Shown one piece after another: positions 5,354 through 11,164 of a DNA stretch of 11,164 bases. Numbering within the stretch: position 1 is the first letter of the stretch; each line of letters begins with the position of its first letter. Made by a program: the position numbers and the translations under genes. Source of the stretch: an uncultured Oscillospiraceae bacterium. GTDB lineage: Bacteria > Bacillota > Clostridia > Oscillospirales > Ruminococcaceae. The DNA lies in contig CABUAH010000060.1 of assembly GCA_902489475.1 (NCBI GenBank), positions 1 through 11,164 on the forward strand, given 5' to 3'. The notes beneath the pieces are model-generated. The model made no database searches and had not been told where the DNA came from. It saw only the letters and a list, made by a program, of their open reading frames with translations.

Positions 5354-7018
5354 TTATTTTGTTTCCAAAATTGCTCCTCTGTTACCTGATGTAACTAAGG
5401 AAGCGTATCTTGCAAGATAACCCGTCTTGATTTTCGGCTCTCTTGGCTTCCACTCAAGCGTTCTCTTTTCCATTTCCTCATCACTTATTTTCAGTTCTAT
5501 TTTATTTGCAGGAATGTCTATGCTTATAATATCGCCGTCACGAACCATAGCAATAGGTCCTCCGACTGCAGCTTCAGGAGAAACGTGTCCTATGGCAGCG
5601 CCTCTCGTTGCACCTGAAAATCTTCCGTCAGTAATAAGCGCAACGGTAGATCCAAGCCCCATGCCCATAATAGCAGAGGTCGGATTGAGCATTTCTCTCA
5701 TTCCAGGTCCGCCCTTAGGTCCTTCATAACGAATAACAACAACATCTCCGTCTGTGATTTTCCCTCCGAGTATCGCTTCCATTGCATCCTCCTCGCAGTC
5801 AAAAACCTTAGCCGGGCCTTCATGTCTGAGCATCTCAGGAGCTACTGCCGAACGCTTGACAACGCATGAATCAGGAGCAAGATTTCCTCTAAGTACTGCA
5901 ATTCCGCCCGTCTTTGAATAAGGATTGTCGATCGGTCGGATAATATCCGTGTTCATATTTACACAGCCCTTGATATTTTCTCCTACCGTTTTTCCTGTGC
6001 AGGTCAAAACATCTGTATGTAAAAGTCCCTTTTTAGCAAGCTCGTTCATCAAAGCATAAACTCCGCCTGCTTCGTCAAGCTCCTCAATGTAATTTCTTCC
6101 GGCAGGAGCTAAATGACATAGATTAGGTGTTCTGTCTGAAATCTCGTTAGCAATATCAAGGTTAAGTTCAATTCCGCATTCATGTGCAATTGCAGGAAGA
6201 TGAAGCATTGAGTTTGTAGAGCATCCAAGCGCCATATCGCAAGCAAGTGCATTCATAAACGCCTTTTCTGTCATAATATCTCTTGGCTTTATATCGTTTT
6301 TAATAAGCTCCATGATCTGCATACCTGCGTGCTTTGCAAGCTCGATTCTCTGTGAATAAACAGCAGGGATAGTTCCGTTTCCTTTAAGAGCCATTCCCAA
6401 AACTTCAGTTAAACAGTTCATCGAGTTCGCTGTATACATTCCCGAACACGAGCCACAGGTAGGACATGTCTTAACCTCATACTCAGAAAGTTTTTCTTCG
6501 CTTATTTTACCTGCATTAAACTCTCCTACAGCTTCAGAAATGCTGGAGAAAGACGTTTTCTTTCCGTCAACATGTCCTGCGAGCATCGGTCCTCCCGACA
6601 CAAAAATCGTCGGAATGTTAAGTCTTGCCGCAGCCATTAAAAGTCCCGGAACATTTTTGTCACAGTTCGGAACCATTACCAAAGCGTCAAAAGCATGGGC
6701 CATAGCCATAGCCTCTGTAGAGTCGGCAATAAGGTCACGGGTTACAAGCGAATACTTCATTCCCTGATGTCCCATAGCAATACCGTCACATACAGCAATC
6801 GCAGGGAAAACGATAGGAGTTCCGCCAGCCATTGCAACTCCGAGTTTTACAGCGTCCACAATCTTATCTATATTCATGTGTCCCGGTACGATTTCGTTAT
6901 AGGAGGAAACAATTCCTACAAGCGGTCTTTCTACCTCCTCGTTTGTAAGTCCTAAAGCGTGGTAAAGCGCTCTGTGCGGAGCGTTGTTTACTCCATCTTT
7001 GATAAAATTGCTCTTCAT
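5354..7018 (-). CDS. ilvD: Dihydroxy-acid dehydratase
   Basis: Iron-sulfur dehydratase that makes the 2-keto-acid precursors of valine and isoleucine (and, through valine, leucine and pantothenate). The 554 residues match the family. Cluster ligands are C119 in PNCDKNVPG and C191 in CPTCGSCSGMYTANSMN (185-201). VRYEGPKGGPGMREML-type and RFSGATRGAAIGHVSPEAAVG motifs occupy the C-terminal half. At the position of the third cluster Cys of [2Fe-2S] enzymes (TPCN in the Mycobacterium protein) this one has IVPGH, like E. coli IlvD, so an oxygen-sensitive [4Fe-4S] cluster is more likely; that is inference. AAAGGTGAT precedes the ATG, 6 nt after the aroK stop. No other ilv genes are in the window. 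Confidence 0.96.
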   Translation of the reverse strand: MKSNFIKDGVNNAPHRALYHALGLTNEEVERPLVGIVSSYNEIVPGHMNIDKIVDAVKLGVAMAGGTPIVFPAIAVCDGIAMGHQGMKYSLVTRDLIADSTEAMAMAHAFDALVMVPNCDKNVPGLLMAAARLNIPTIFVSGGPMLAGHVDGKKTSFSSISEAVGEFNAGKISEEKLSEYEVKTCPTCGSCSGMYTANSMNCLTEVLGMALKGNGTIPAVYSQRIELAKHAGMQIMELIKNDIKPRDIMTEKAFMNALACDMALGCSTNSMLHLPAIAHECGIELNLDIANEISDRTPNLCHLAPAGRNYIEELDEAGGVYALMNELAKKGLLHTDVLTCTGKTVGENIKGCVNMNTDIIRPIDNPYSKTGGIAVLRGNLAPDSCVVKRSAVAPEMLRHEGPAKVFDCEEDAMEAILGGKITDGDVVVIRYEGPKGGPGMREMLNPTSAIMGMGLGSTVALITDGRFSGATRGAAIGHVSPEAAVGGPIAMVRDGDIISIDIPANKIELKISDEEMEKRTLEWKPREPKIKTGYLARYASLVTSGNRGAILETK

Positions 7019-7024
7019 TAATAA

Positions 7025-7558
7025 TCACCTTTCCTCATCATTTTTTATTGCTTCTATTATATTTTTTGCAACAGTCAGCGCACCGTGGTTTCCGTCTATC
7101 GAAAAATCCGAATTTTTAATATAAATCGGTCTGCGCTGCTTAAATCTTTTATAAAGCTCGTCCCTTGTAGACGCTGCGGCAATAGGCCTGTTTTTATCAT
7201 CCTTAATACGCACATAACAGGTATTAAACCGAACGTCAAGATAAACAACCGTTCCTATTTCTTTTGCATACCTCGCATTTTCATCTCGCAAAAGCGCACC
7301 GCCGCCGGTTGCAATAACTCCCGTTTTATTTTTAAAGGATTTTATGACGTTTGTTTCAAGGTTTCTGAAATACTCTTCTCCGCTGTCCTTAAAAATTTCC
7401 GCTATGCTTTTATTTTCGATTGAAACTATATAATCGTCCATATCGGTAAATTCGCACGAAAGCTCTTTTGCAATGCGTTTTCCTATTGTAGTTTTTCCCG
7501 AACCCATAAATCCGCATAAAAATATCGGCTTGTTTTTATTATCAATGCACTTGCTCAT
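7025..7558 (-). CDS. aroK: Shikimate kinase
   Basis: Phosphorylates shikimate with ATP, the fifth step to chorismate. In the 177 residues I see the Walker A loop GFMGSGKT (16-23), the shikimate-binding acid in DMDDYI (39-44), EEYFRNLE (61-68, with the substrate-binding Arg65), GGG (85-87) and the lid region RPIAA (124-128). Size is normal for a single-domain enzyme. Its ATG shares one base with the aroE stop (TAATG), so the two are translationally coupled, and only a weak AGAGAG lies upstream. Pairing with aroE makes the role firm. Confidence 0.95.
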   Translation of the reverse strand: MSKCIDNKNKPIFLCGFMGSGKTTIGKRIAKELSCEFTDMDDYIVSIENKSIAEIFKDSGEEYFRNLETNVIKSFKNKTGVIATGGGALLRDENARYAKEIGTVVYLDVRFNTCYVRIKDDKNRPIAAASTRDELYKRFKQRRPIYIKNSDFSIDGNHGALTVAKNIIEAIKNDEER

Positions 7559-8406
7559 TATTTAAAATCTCTCTTTACGATTTCGTTCATTTCTCTTATT
7601 ATTCCGTTTATCTCGTCAAGCGTATATTCATCGCCGTCCCATATTTTATGTGCCGAAACTGCCTGCCACACAAGCATTGCCATTCCGCCGACAGCTTTTT
7701 TACCCATTGCCGCCGCTTTTTTAACAAGCTGTGTTTCACCGGGATTGTAAATAAGATCAAAAACAGCATCGCATTTGTTTATTACTTCGTCTGAAACCGG
7801 ACAAGCGTCAATATTCGGGTACATTCCCACAGGGCAAGCGTTTACAAGCAGATCATAATGCTTTGATAAGTCGATCTCTGTATTTTGGACAATATTAATG
7901 TGAGCATCTGCTTTGATTTCTCTTATTTCCTTTTCTGCCTGCTCAGCTAAAGGCATATCCGACTTCAGCACTGCAATATTAAGACTTGCACCGGCGAGTG
8001 CTGATTCGATCGCTATCATTCTTCCTACTCCGCCGCAGCCGATAAGCAAAACCTCACCCGAAAGCTTTGCTCCCATAGAGCGGACAGTTTCCAAAAAGCC
8101 GTCACAGTCTGTATTATAGCCTGTCAAAACTCCGTCCTTGTTGTCGACGCAGTTTACTGAATTATATCTCTTGGCAGACTCATCGAGCTTATCAATATAC
8201 TTTATAATCTCAACCTTATGAGGAATCGTTATGTTATATCCGTTCATCGAATTGATATAAGATGCTTTTTGAGCAAGCTCCGCTGCGGAAAACTCGACTA
8301 TTTCATACTCGAATTCTCTTCCCCTAAGCTCGAAAAGTCTTTTATGTATCGGCGGCGACATAGTATGCTTTAAAACCTCGCCCAAAATTGCATATTTTCT
8401 GCTCAT
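7558..8406 (-). CDS. aroE: Shikimate dehydrogenase
   Basis: NADPH-dependent reduction of 3-dehydroshikimate to shikimate. The 282 residues carry NITIPHK (58-64, catalytic Lys64), GYNTDCDGF (96-104, catalytic Asp100), the nucleotide loop GCGGVGR (123-129) and a C-terminal MAMLVWQA helix. Two small departures from the common pattern are HTMSP (14-18) where HSxSP is usual, so one shikimate-contacting Ser is Thr, and NACPVGM (189-195) where NxTPxGM is usual. Both are mild and it should be active. GGAG lies 9 nt before the ATG; 14 nt separate it from the dCMP deaminase gene, and it overlaps aroK by one base. Confidence 0.94.
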   Translation of the reverse strand: MSRKYAILGEVLKHTMSPPIHKRLFELRGREFEYEIVEFSAAELAQKASYINSMNGYNITIPHKVEIIKYIDKLDESAKRYNSVNCVDNKDGVLTGYNTDCDGFLETVRSMGAKLSGEVLLIGCGGVGRMIAIESALAGASLNIAVLKSDMPLAEQAEKEIREIKADAHINIVQNTEIDLSKHYDLLVNACPVGMYPNIDACPVSDEVINKCDAVFDLIYNPGETQLVKKAAAMGKKAVGGMAMLVWQAVSAHKIWDGDEYTLDEINGIIREMNEIVKRDFK

Positions 8407-8420
8407 TTATTTCATCTCCG

Positions 8421-8900
8421 TTAAAGATTGATTATTAATTCCTTATTTGCTTTTTCAAGCTTCCTGTATTTAACGCCTGTTTTTTCAAACATCTTAATGC
8501 TTGCTTTAACTCCGTCGGAATCAGCATATTTATTGTCAAAATAAATAACCTCTTTTATTCCGCTCTGAATTATCGCCTTTGCACATTCGTTACACGGAAA
8601 AAGCGTTACATATATTCTCGATTTGTTAAGCGATACCGCCTGTCGGTTGAGGATTGCATTAAGCTCAGCATGACACACAAACGGATATTTTGTTTCAAGA
8701 GGATCTCCCTCTCTCTCCCAAGGCATATCATCATCATCGCAGCCTGTTGGCATTCCGTTATAGCCGACAGAGATAATTTTATTTTCTTCACTTACAATAC
8801 AAGCGCCGACCTGAGTATTTGAATCCTTGCTTCGCATTGCAGAAAGCATTGCTACGCCCATAAAATATTCATCCCAAGAAATATAATCGGTTCTTTTCAT
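8421..8900 (-). CDS. comEB: dCMP deaminase (ComEB-like)
   Basis: Zinc deaminase that turns dCMP into dUMP, feeding thymidylate synthesis. In the 159 residues the zinc site is complete: HAELNAI (77-83; H77 and catalytic E79) and PCNECAK (102-108; C103, C106). The N-terminal part (NTQVGACIV, SVGYNGMPTGCDD) and the extra cysteine and histidine-rich loop fit the deoxycytidylate rather than the cytidine deaminase branch. In Bacillus the homologue is called ComEB, but it is not needed for DNA uptake and no com genes are near. GGAGG lies 7 nt before the ATG, and the start is 14 nt from the previous stop. Confidence 0.92.
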   Translation of the reverse strand: MKRTDYISWDEYFMGVAMLSAMRSKDSNTQVGACIVSEENKIISVGYNGMPTGCDDDDMPWEREGDPLETKYPFVCHAELNAILNRQAVSLNKSRIYVTLFPCNECAKAIIQSGIKEVIYFDNKYADSDGVKASIKMFEKTGVKYRKLEKANKELIINL

Positions 8901-8914
8901 TTTGTCGCCTCCAC

Positions 8915-9508
8915 CTAATCTCCGAAGTCGTCCGAATTTCCTCTTATATAATTTATTAAAAGTCTGTTTAAATCCTTTTTCTCGATGATCGTTTCAAAAT
9001 CAAAATCAAGCTCTGTAAGGGCATTATTGCCGTAATCAATCAAAAATCCGGCGAAATAATCTTCTCCATGCTTTTTTAAAAGCTTTTGGTATTTTTCCTT
9101 CGACTGTTCGCAAATTTCCATTAAATCGTATTCACCCAACGCCCTAAAGCCCTCTATCACAAAGTCGATGTATTCTGCATTTTTGGGATTTTCATAAAAC
9201 TTATTGAATCCGTTTTTTTCAAACTCGTCAATCAAAAGCTTTATCGAATACACATATCCACACGGTTCGGGAAGCCCCTTAAGAGTGTCTGTACGGCTTA
9301 TGCCATATTCCTCGCCGTCGTCCATTTTCCCGTCCATCCAAACGCATACCGCTTTTACAAGCTCATCGCTTGGTATCTCATCTATTTGCTCTATTGTAAG
9401 CTCTTTGTAATCAATCTTTTCAGCTCCGATGTCAACCGACAAGCTCTCCAAAAGACGGTCAAGCTCTTCCTCGGATTCAGTTTTATCCTTTAAATCAAAA
9501 AGTCCCAT
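8915..9508 (-). CDS. Acidic DUF4375/DMP19-like protein
   Basis: A 197-residue soluble protein with no signal or membrane segment. It has 22 Asp and 26 Glu against 23 Lys plus Arg, a net charge near -25. The central part, YVYSIKLLIDEFEKNGFNKFYENP (about 85-108) followed by an aliphatic helix and ALGEYDLMEIC, resembles the DUF4375/DMP19 pattern in which an NGGF-type turn lies between helices. Neisseria DMP19 is described as a DNA mimic that sequesters a regulator, and other members are uncharacterised. Whether this one mimics DNA is unknown. AAGGTGAT overlaps the glcK stop and sets the ATG. It sits between glcK and the dCMP deaminase gene in the operon. Confidence 0.65.
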   Translation of the reverse strand: MGLFDLKDKTESEEELDRLLESLSVDIGAEKIDYKELTIEQIDEIPSDELVKAVCVWMDGKMDDGEEYGISRTDTLKGLPEPCGYVYSIKLLIDEFEKNGFNKFYENPKNAEYIDFVIEGFRALGEYDLMEICEQSKEKYQKLLKKHGEDYFAGFLIDYGNNALTELDFDFETIIEKKDLNRLLINYIRGNSDDFGD

Positions 9509-9517
9509 CAGATCACC

Positions 9518-10477
9518 TTAGTTTTTCTTATTAAGTCCTAAAAATGCAGCTCCGATAATTCCTGCGTCATTTCCTAAGGAGGCAATAACTATCTCTGTGT
9601 TCTTAGGAGAATTTCTCGTGTAAACCTCTCTCTTCACGATTTCCTTGACAGGAAGCAGCAGCGCATCGCCCTCGTTGCACACTCCTCCGCCTATGCACAA
9701 AACATCAGGCTGGAAAATGTTTATAATATTCGTAATTCCCAAAGCCAGGTATTTTATATACTTTTCGCATACCTCCTTGGCAACAGGACATCCTTCTCTC
9801 ATTGCGTTAAACGAAAGTCTTCCGGAAATTTTCCCCTCTTTTTCCCCCATTTTTGCCATGAGGCAATCAGGGTTTATCTCGCAGGCTTCTTTAGTCATTC
9901 TTATCAAACCTGTAGCTGAAGAGAATACTTCAAAGCAGCCCTTTCTTCCGCAGCTGCACTCAGGTCCGTTTGGATCGACAACAGTATGACCAAGCTCAGC
10001 ACCTGCAAAATTAAAGCCTGAATAAATCTTACCGTCTATTATAATTCCGCCGCCTACTCCCGTTCCCAGCGTAATGCAAACGGCATTTTTAGCGTTTTTT
10101 GCAGAACCTGCCAAAAACTCACCATATGCTGCTGCATTGGCGTCGTTTTCTATAAACACGGGGAGGTCGATCATCTCTCTCATTATTCTTACCATTTCAA
10201 AATTGTAAAAGCCTAAATTACAGGAATACTCAATTATTCCCTTTTCACTGTTTGCAATTCCGGGAGTTCCTATTCCTACGCTTATTATATCAGAAAGCGA
10301 AATTCCGCAGGACACCACTGCCTGCATTATAATCGCCACTATATCCTTGCAGATTTCTTCACCCGATCTCGGCGCTTTTGTCTTTGTAGAAGCTCTTGAC
10401 ACGATTTCATAATTCTCATTGACAACCCCTGCTACTATATTAGTTCCGCCAAGGTCAACACCTATATAATATTTCAT
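9518..10477 (-). CDS. glcK: ROK family glucokinase
   Basis: ATP-dependent sugar kinase, most likely phosphorylating glucose to glucose-6-phosphate. The 319 residues show the ROK order: phosphate loop DLGGTNI (8-14), GTPG (70-73), ENDANAAAYGE (110-120, catalytic Asp112), ELGH (161-164) and the zinc motif CSCGRKGCFE (174-183). No DNA-binding domain precedes the kinase, so it is an enzyme rather than a ROK repressor. N-acetylmannosamine or fructose kinases share these motifs, so the sugar is not certain. It is the first gene of the long operon, about 40 nt after the predicted transcription start; the ribosome site (GAGTGAT) is moderate. Confidence 0.9.
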   Translation of the reverse strand: MKYYIGVDLGGTNIVAGVVNENYEIVSRASTKTKAPRSGEEICKDIVAIIMQAVVSCGISLSDIISVGIGTPGIANSEKGIIEYSCNLGFYNFEMVRIMREMIDLPVFIENDANAAAYGEFLAGSAKNAKNAVCITLGTGVGGGIIIDGKIYSGFNFAGAELGHTVVDPNGPECSCGRKGCFEVFSSATGLIRMTKEACEINPDCLMAKMGEKEGKISGRLSFNAMREGCPVAKEVCEKYIKYLALGITNIINIFQPDVLCIGGGVCNEGDALLLPVKEIVKREVYTRNSPKNTEIVIASLGNDAGIIGAAFLGLNKKN

Positions 10478-10526
10478 TGAATAATCACTCTTTTCAGCTT
10501 AAAATGCAATTGCCTATGTATAATTC

Positions 10527-10555
10527 AGTATACCATATCAGGCTCTTAAAGTCAA
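10527..10555 (-). promoter_or_regulatory. Promoter of the glcK-to-pyrC operon
   Basis: On the minus strand TTGACT (10555-10550) and TATACT (10532-10527) are 17 bp apart, with TG one base before the -10. Transcription should begin near 10520, leaving a leader of about 43 nt. No riboswitch or attenuator fits in so short a leader, so regulation, if any, would be by a DNA-binding protein. No better promoter is visible inside the eight-gene run. Confidence 0.75.
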
Positions 10556-10606
10556 CGCTGATAGGCTTAGAATTGACAGCCTGCAGCGAAGAATTTACAA
10601 TTAAGC

Positions 10607-10637
10607 GATAAAACATTTGCTTAAAATATGTTTTATC
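10607..10637. promoter_or_regulatory. 10-bp inverted repeat upstream of glcK promoter
   Basis: GATAAAACAT (10607-10616) and ATGTTTTATC (10628-10637) are perfect arms around 11 bp. No T run follows on either strand, so it is not a terminator. It is about 50 bp upstream of the glcK -35, a fitting place for an activator or a looping repressor. Confidence 0.45.
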
Positions 10638-10677
10638 AAATTCATAGTCAATATTAGTTGTTTGTTTCATAATATAC

Positions 10678-10713
10678 AAAAAGACACAGAAGAATCTAAA
10701 ACTCCTCTGTGTC
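10678..10713 (-). terminator. Minus-strand terminator upstream of glcK
   Basis: GACACAGA (10683-10690) pairs with TCTGTGTC (10706-10713), extended by two more pairs past a mismatch. On the minus strand it is followed by TTTTTG. It would stop any transcript arriving from the right, such as read-through of the right toxin mRNA, before it reaches glcK. Confidence 0.7.
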
Positions 10714-10795
10714 CAAGATTTATTACCTATTTTGGTTGCAAATTTGCTAATTCAAATCTCGATTTCTGCGTTTAAAAATCAAATTGACTATTTCA

Positions 10796-10884
10796 CATTG
10801 TTAATTGCCCATTATAATAATTTCGAATTCCCAATTCCGACTTCCGAATTAATTATCCATTTTCCATTATCCATTGTCAATTAT
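10796..10884. repeat. Heptamer-period repeat tract E
   Basis: Units AATTTCG AATTCCC AATTCCG ACTTCCG AATTAAT, then CATTTTC CATTATC CATTGTC AATTATT. The CATTGTC end lies 12 nt before the antisense -35, exactly as at the left module (59-75), so the repeat and the toxin module appear to be joined. Confidence 0.72.
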
Positions 10885-10890
10885 TTTGTC

Positions 10891-10918
10891 TTGACAAAAA
10901 CTAAAGATATGCTATAAT
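10891..10918 (+). promoter_or_regulatory. Promoter of right antisense RNA
   Basis: TTGACA (10891-10896) and TATAAT (10913-10918) with a 16-bp spacer and the TGC extended -10, the same design as at 86-113. Start expected near 10925. Confidence 0.85.
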
Positions 10919-10930
10919 ATAAATAGAAAA

Positions 10931-10957
10931 GGGAGTCTGCGATAAGCGGTTTCTCCC
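10931..10957 (-). terminator. Possible terminator of right toxin mRNA
   Basis: On the minus strand GGGAG (10957-10953 region, with CTCCC on the plus strand) pairs with CTCCC (10935-10931) and is followed by TTTTC. It is the equivalent of 125-150 and equally modest. Confidence 0.45.
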
Positions 10958-10968
10958 GGGTTTTGGTT

Positions 10969-11019
10969 AAGAAATAACCGTCACTCTGGAAAAGTACAGG
11001 CGGTTATTTCTTTATTTTT
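10969..11019 (+). terminator. Terminator of right antisense RNA
   Basis: The 12-bp stem AAGAAATAACCG (10969-10980) with CGGTTATTTCTT (11001-11012) is identical to the left copy, followed by TATTTTT. The inner helix is TCTG (10985-10988) with CAGG (10997-11000). Confidence 0.85.
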
Positions 11020-11034
11020 ATAAAAACAAAGACT

Positions 11035-11124
11035 CTACTTTTTGCTGTAAAATATGAAGCAACATAGAGAGATAACGCTGATAATTACAGAAGCGAATAA
11101 AAATAAATCCGAATATGTAACCAT
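11035..11124 (-). CDS. Holin-like type I toxin, 29 aa (right copy)
   Basis: A 29-residue peptide beginning MVTYSDLF and ending FYSKK. Residues 7-25 (LFLFASVIISVISLCCFIF) form a single membrane segment, followed by a basic tail (YSKK); the left copy has a mixed-charge tail (NDNK). Pattern and size place it in the Hol_Tox (TxpA/BsrG-type) toxin family. The ATG has the same perfect GGAGGTGAT 4 nt upstream. With the left copy it shares MV-Y, LF, V-I-S-L-C and the final Lys, but the rest differs, so the two are old paralogues kept intact. Its promoter lies beyond the window. Confidence 0.8.
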   Translation of the reverse strand: MVTYSDLFLFASVIISVISLCCFIFYSKK

Positions 11125-11128
11125 GGTT

Positions 11129-11154
11129 ATCACCTCCCTTGCGGGAGAAACCGC
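11129..11154 (-). promoter_or_regulatory. Leader hairpin hiding the toxin Shine-Dalgarno (right)
   Basis: The same CUCCC-GCAA-GGGAG hairpin as in the left leader. Its first 13 bases (11154-11142) are perfectly complementary to the mRNA 3' region (10958-10946). Exact conservation of a leader whose downstream ORF has diverged argues that the structure is functional. Confidence 0.7.
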
Positions 11155-11164
11155 CTACCGTTAA

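Larger units (their letters stand above)
10478..10795. other. Intergenic region upstream of glcK
   Basis: Holds the glcK promoter (10527-10555), a 10-bp inverted repeat (10607-10637), a minus-strand terminator (10678-10713), and a perfect 10-bp palindrome GCAAATTTGC (10738-10747) of unknown meaning. The 61-codon minus-strand frame at 10494-10679 covers the promoter, starts without a ribosome site and resembles nothing known, so I do not call it a gene. Confidence 0.6.
10925..11019 (+). ncRNA. Antisense RNA of right type I toxin (antitoxin)
   Basis: Predicted RNA of about 95 nt with the same parts as the left one: the GGGAG...CTCCC element (10931-10957), then the terminator hairpin. It includes GCGGTTTCTCCCG (10946-10958), identical to the 5' leader of the toxin mRNA on the other strand, so the RNA both pairs with the mRNA 3' region and carries a copy of its leader. 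It differs from the left RNA mainly in the hairpin loop and spacer, where partner specificity would be expected. It stops about 15 nt short of the toxin stop codon (11035). Confidence 0.75.
10865..11164. repeat. Right copy of duplicated toxin/antisense module (cut by window end)
   Basis: Matches 59-354 in order and orientation, from the CATTATCCATTGTC tail through the antisense gene, toxin ORF and leader to CGCCTACCG. The window stops before the toxin promoter. The two copies are about 10.8 kb apart and could recombine, although they are diverged. Confidence 0.85.

Noticed and set aside
10494..10679. 61-codon minus-strand reading frame upstream of glcK
   Set aside because: Starts at TTG or ATG without a ribosome site and contains the glcK promoter and an inverted repeat; its end close to glcK is chance.
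10784..10818. TTGACT...TATAAT on the plus strand as a promoter
   Set aside because: The spacer is 23 bp, too long for sigma-A, and the TATAAT lies within the AT-rich repeat tract.
59..11164. Composite transposon bounded by the two toxin modules
   Set aside because: No transposase or integrase, no terminal inverted repeats at the outer edges, and only housekeeping genes inside; a simple duplication of a small module explains it better.

Overview
The window looks like a chromosomal segment of an AT-rich anaerobic Firmicute, most likely a gut clostridium of the Ruminococcus/Oscillospiraceae type. This is inferred from strong AAGGAG-type ribosome sites, sigma-A promoters, a class-2 PyrF, a DegV protein, a ROK glucokinase and small Firmicute-type holin-like toxins. 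All recognisable protein genes lie on the minus strand; the only plus-strand genes I support are two small antisense RNAs.

Layout, left to right. (1) 59-404: a type I toxin-antitoxin module with a 29-residue membrane toxin on the minus strand and a convergent antisense RNA on the plus strand. (2) 405-635: no gene; one imperfect hairpin and a 7-nt-period repeat tract. (3) 636-2959, read right to left: pyrF, trmL, degV, a tight three-gene operon. (4) 2960-3587: a 600-bp gap with two repeat tracts, a more GC-rich segment bounded by direct repeats, and a possible pyrC terminator. (5) 3588-10477, read right to left: glcK, a DUF4375/DMP19-like acidic protein, a dCMP deaminase, aroE, aroK, ilvD, a Ser/Thr/Glu-rich lipoprotein and pyrC. 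Gaps are 4-25 nt or there is a 1-nt overlap, so one transcript from a good promoter at 10527-10555 is likely. (6) 10478-10864: glcK promoter, an upstream inverted repeat, a minus-strand terminator and another 7-nt repeat tract. (7) 10865-11164: a second, diverged copy of the toxin/antisense module, whose toxin promoter lies beyond the window.

The genes between the modules are ordinary metabolism: glucose phosphorylation, the shikimate pathway (aroE, aroK), branched-chain amino-acid synthesis (ilvD), pyrimidine synthesis (pyrC, pyrF), dCMP deamination and a tRNA wobble methylase. The unusual part is the pair of toxin modules about 10.8 kb apart. Both have a Shine-Dalgarno locked in a GCAA-loop hairpin, a 12-13-nt stretch near the mRNA 3' end complementary to the 5' leader, and an antisense RNA carrying the same sequence as that leader. 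The heptameric interspersed repeats, one of which adjoins each module, are the second notable feature.
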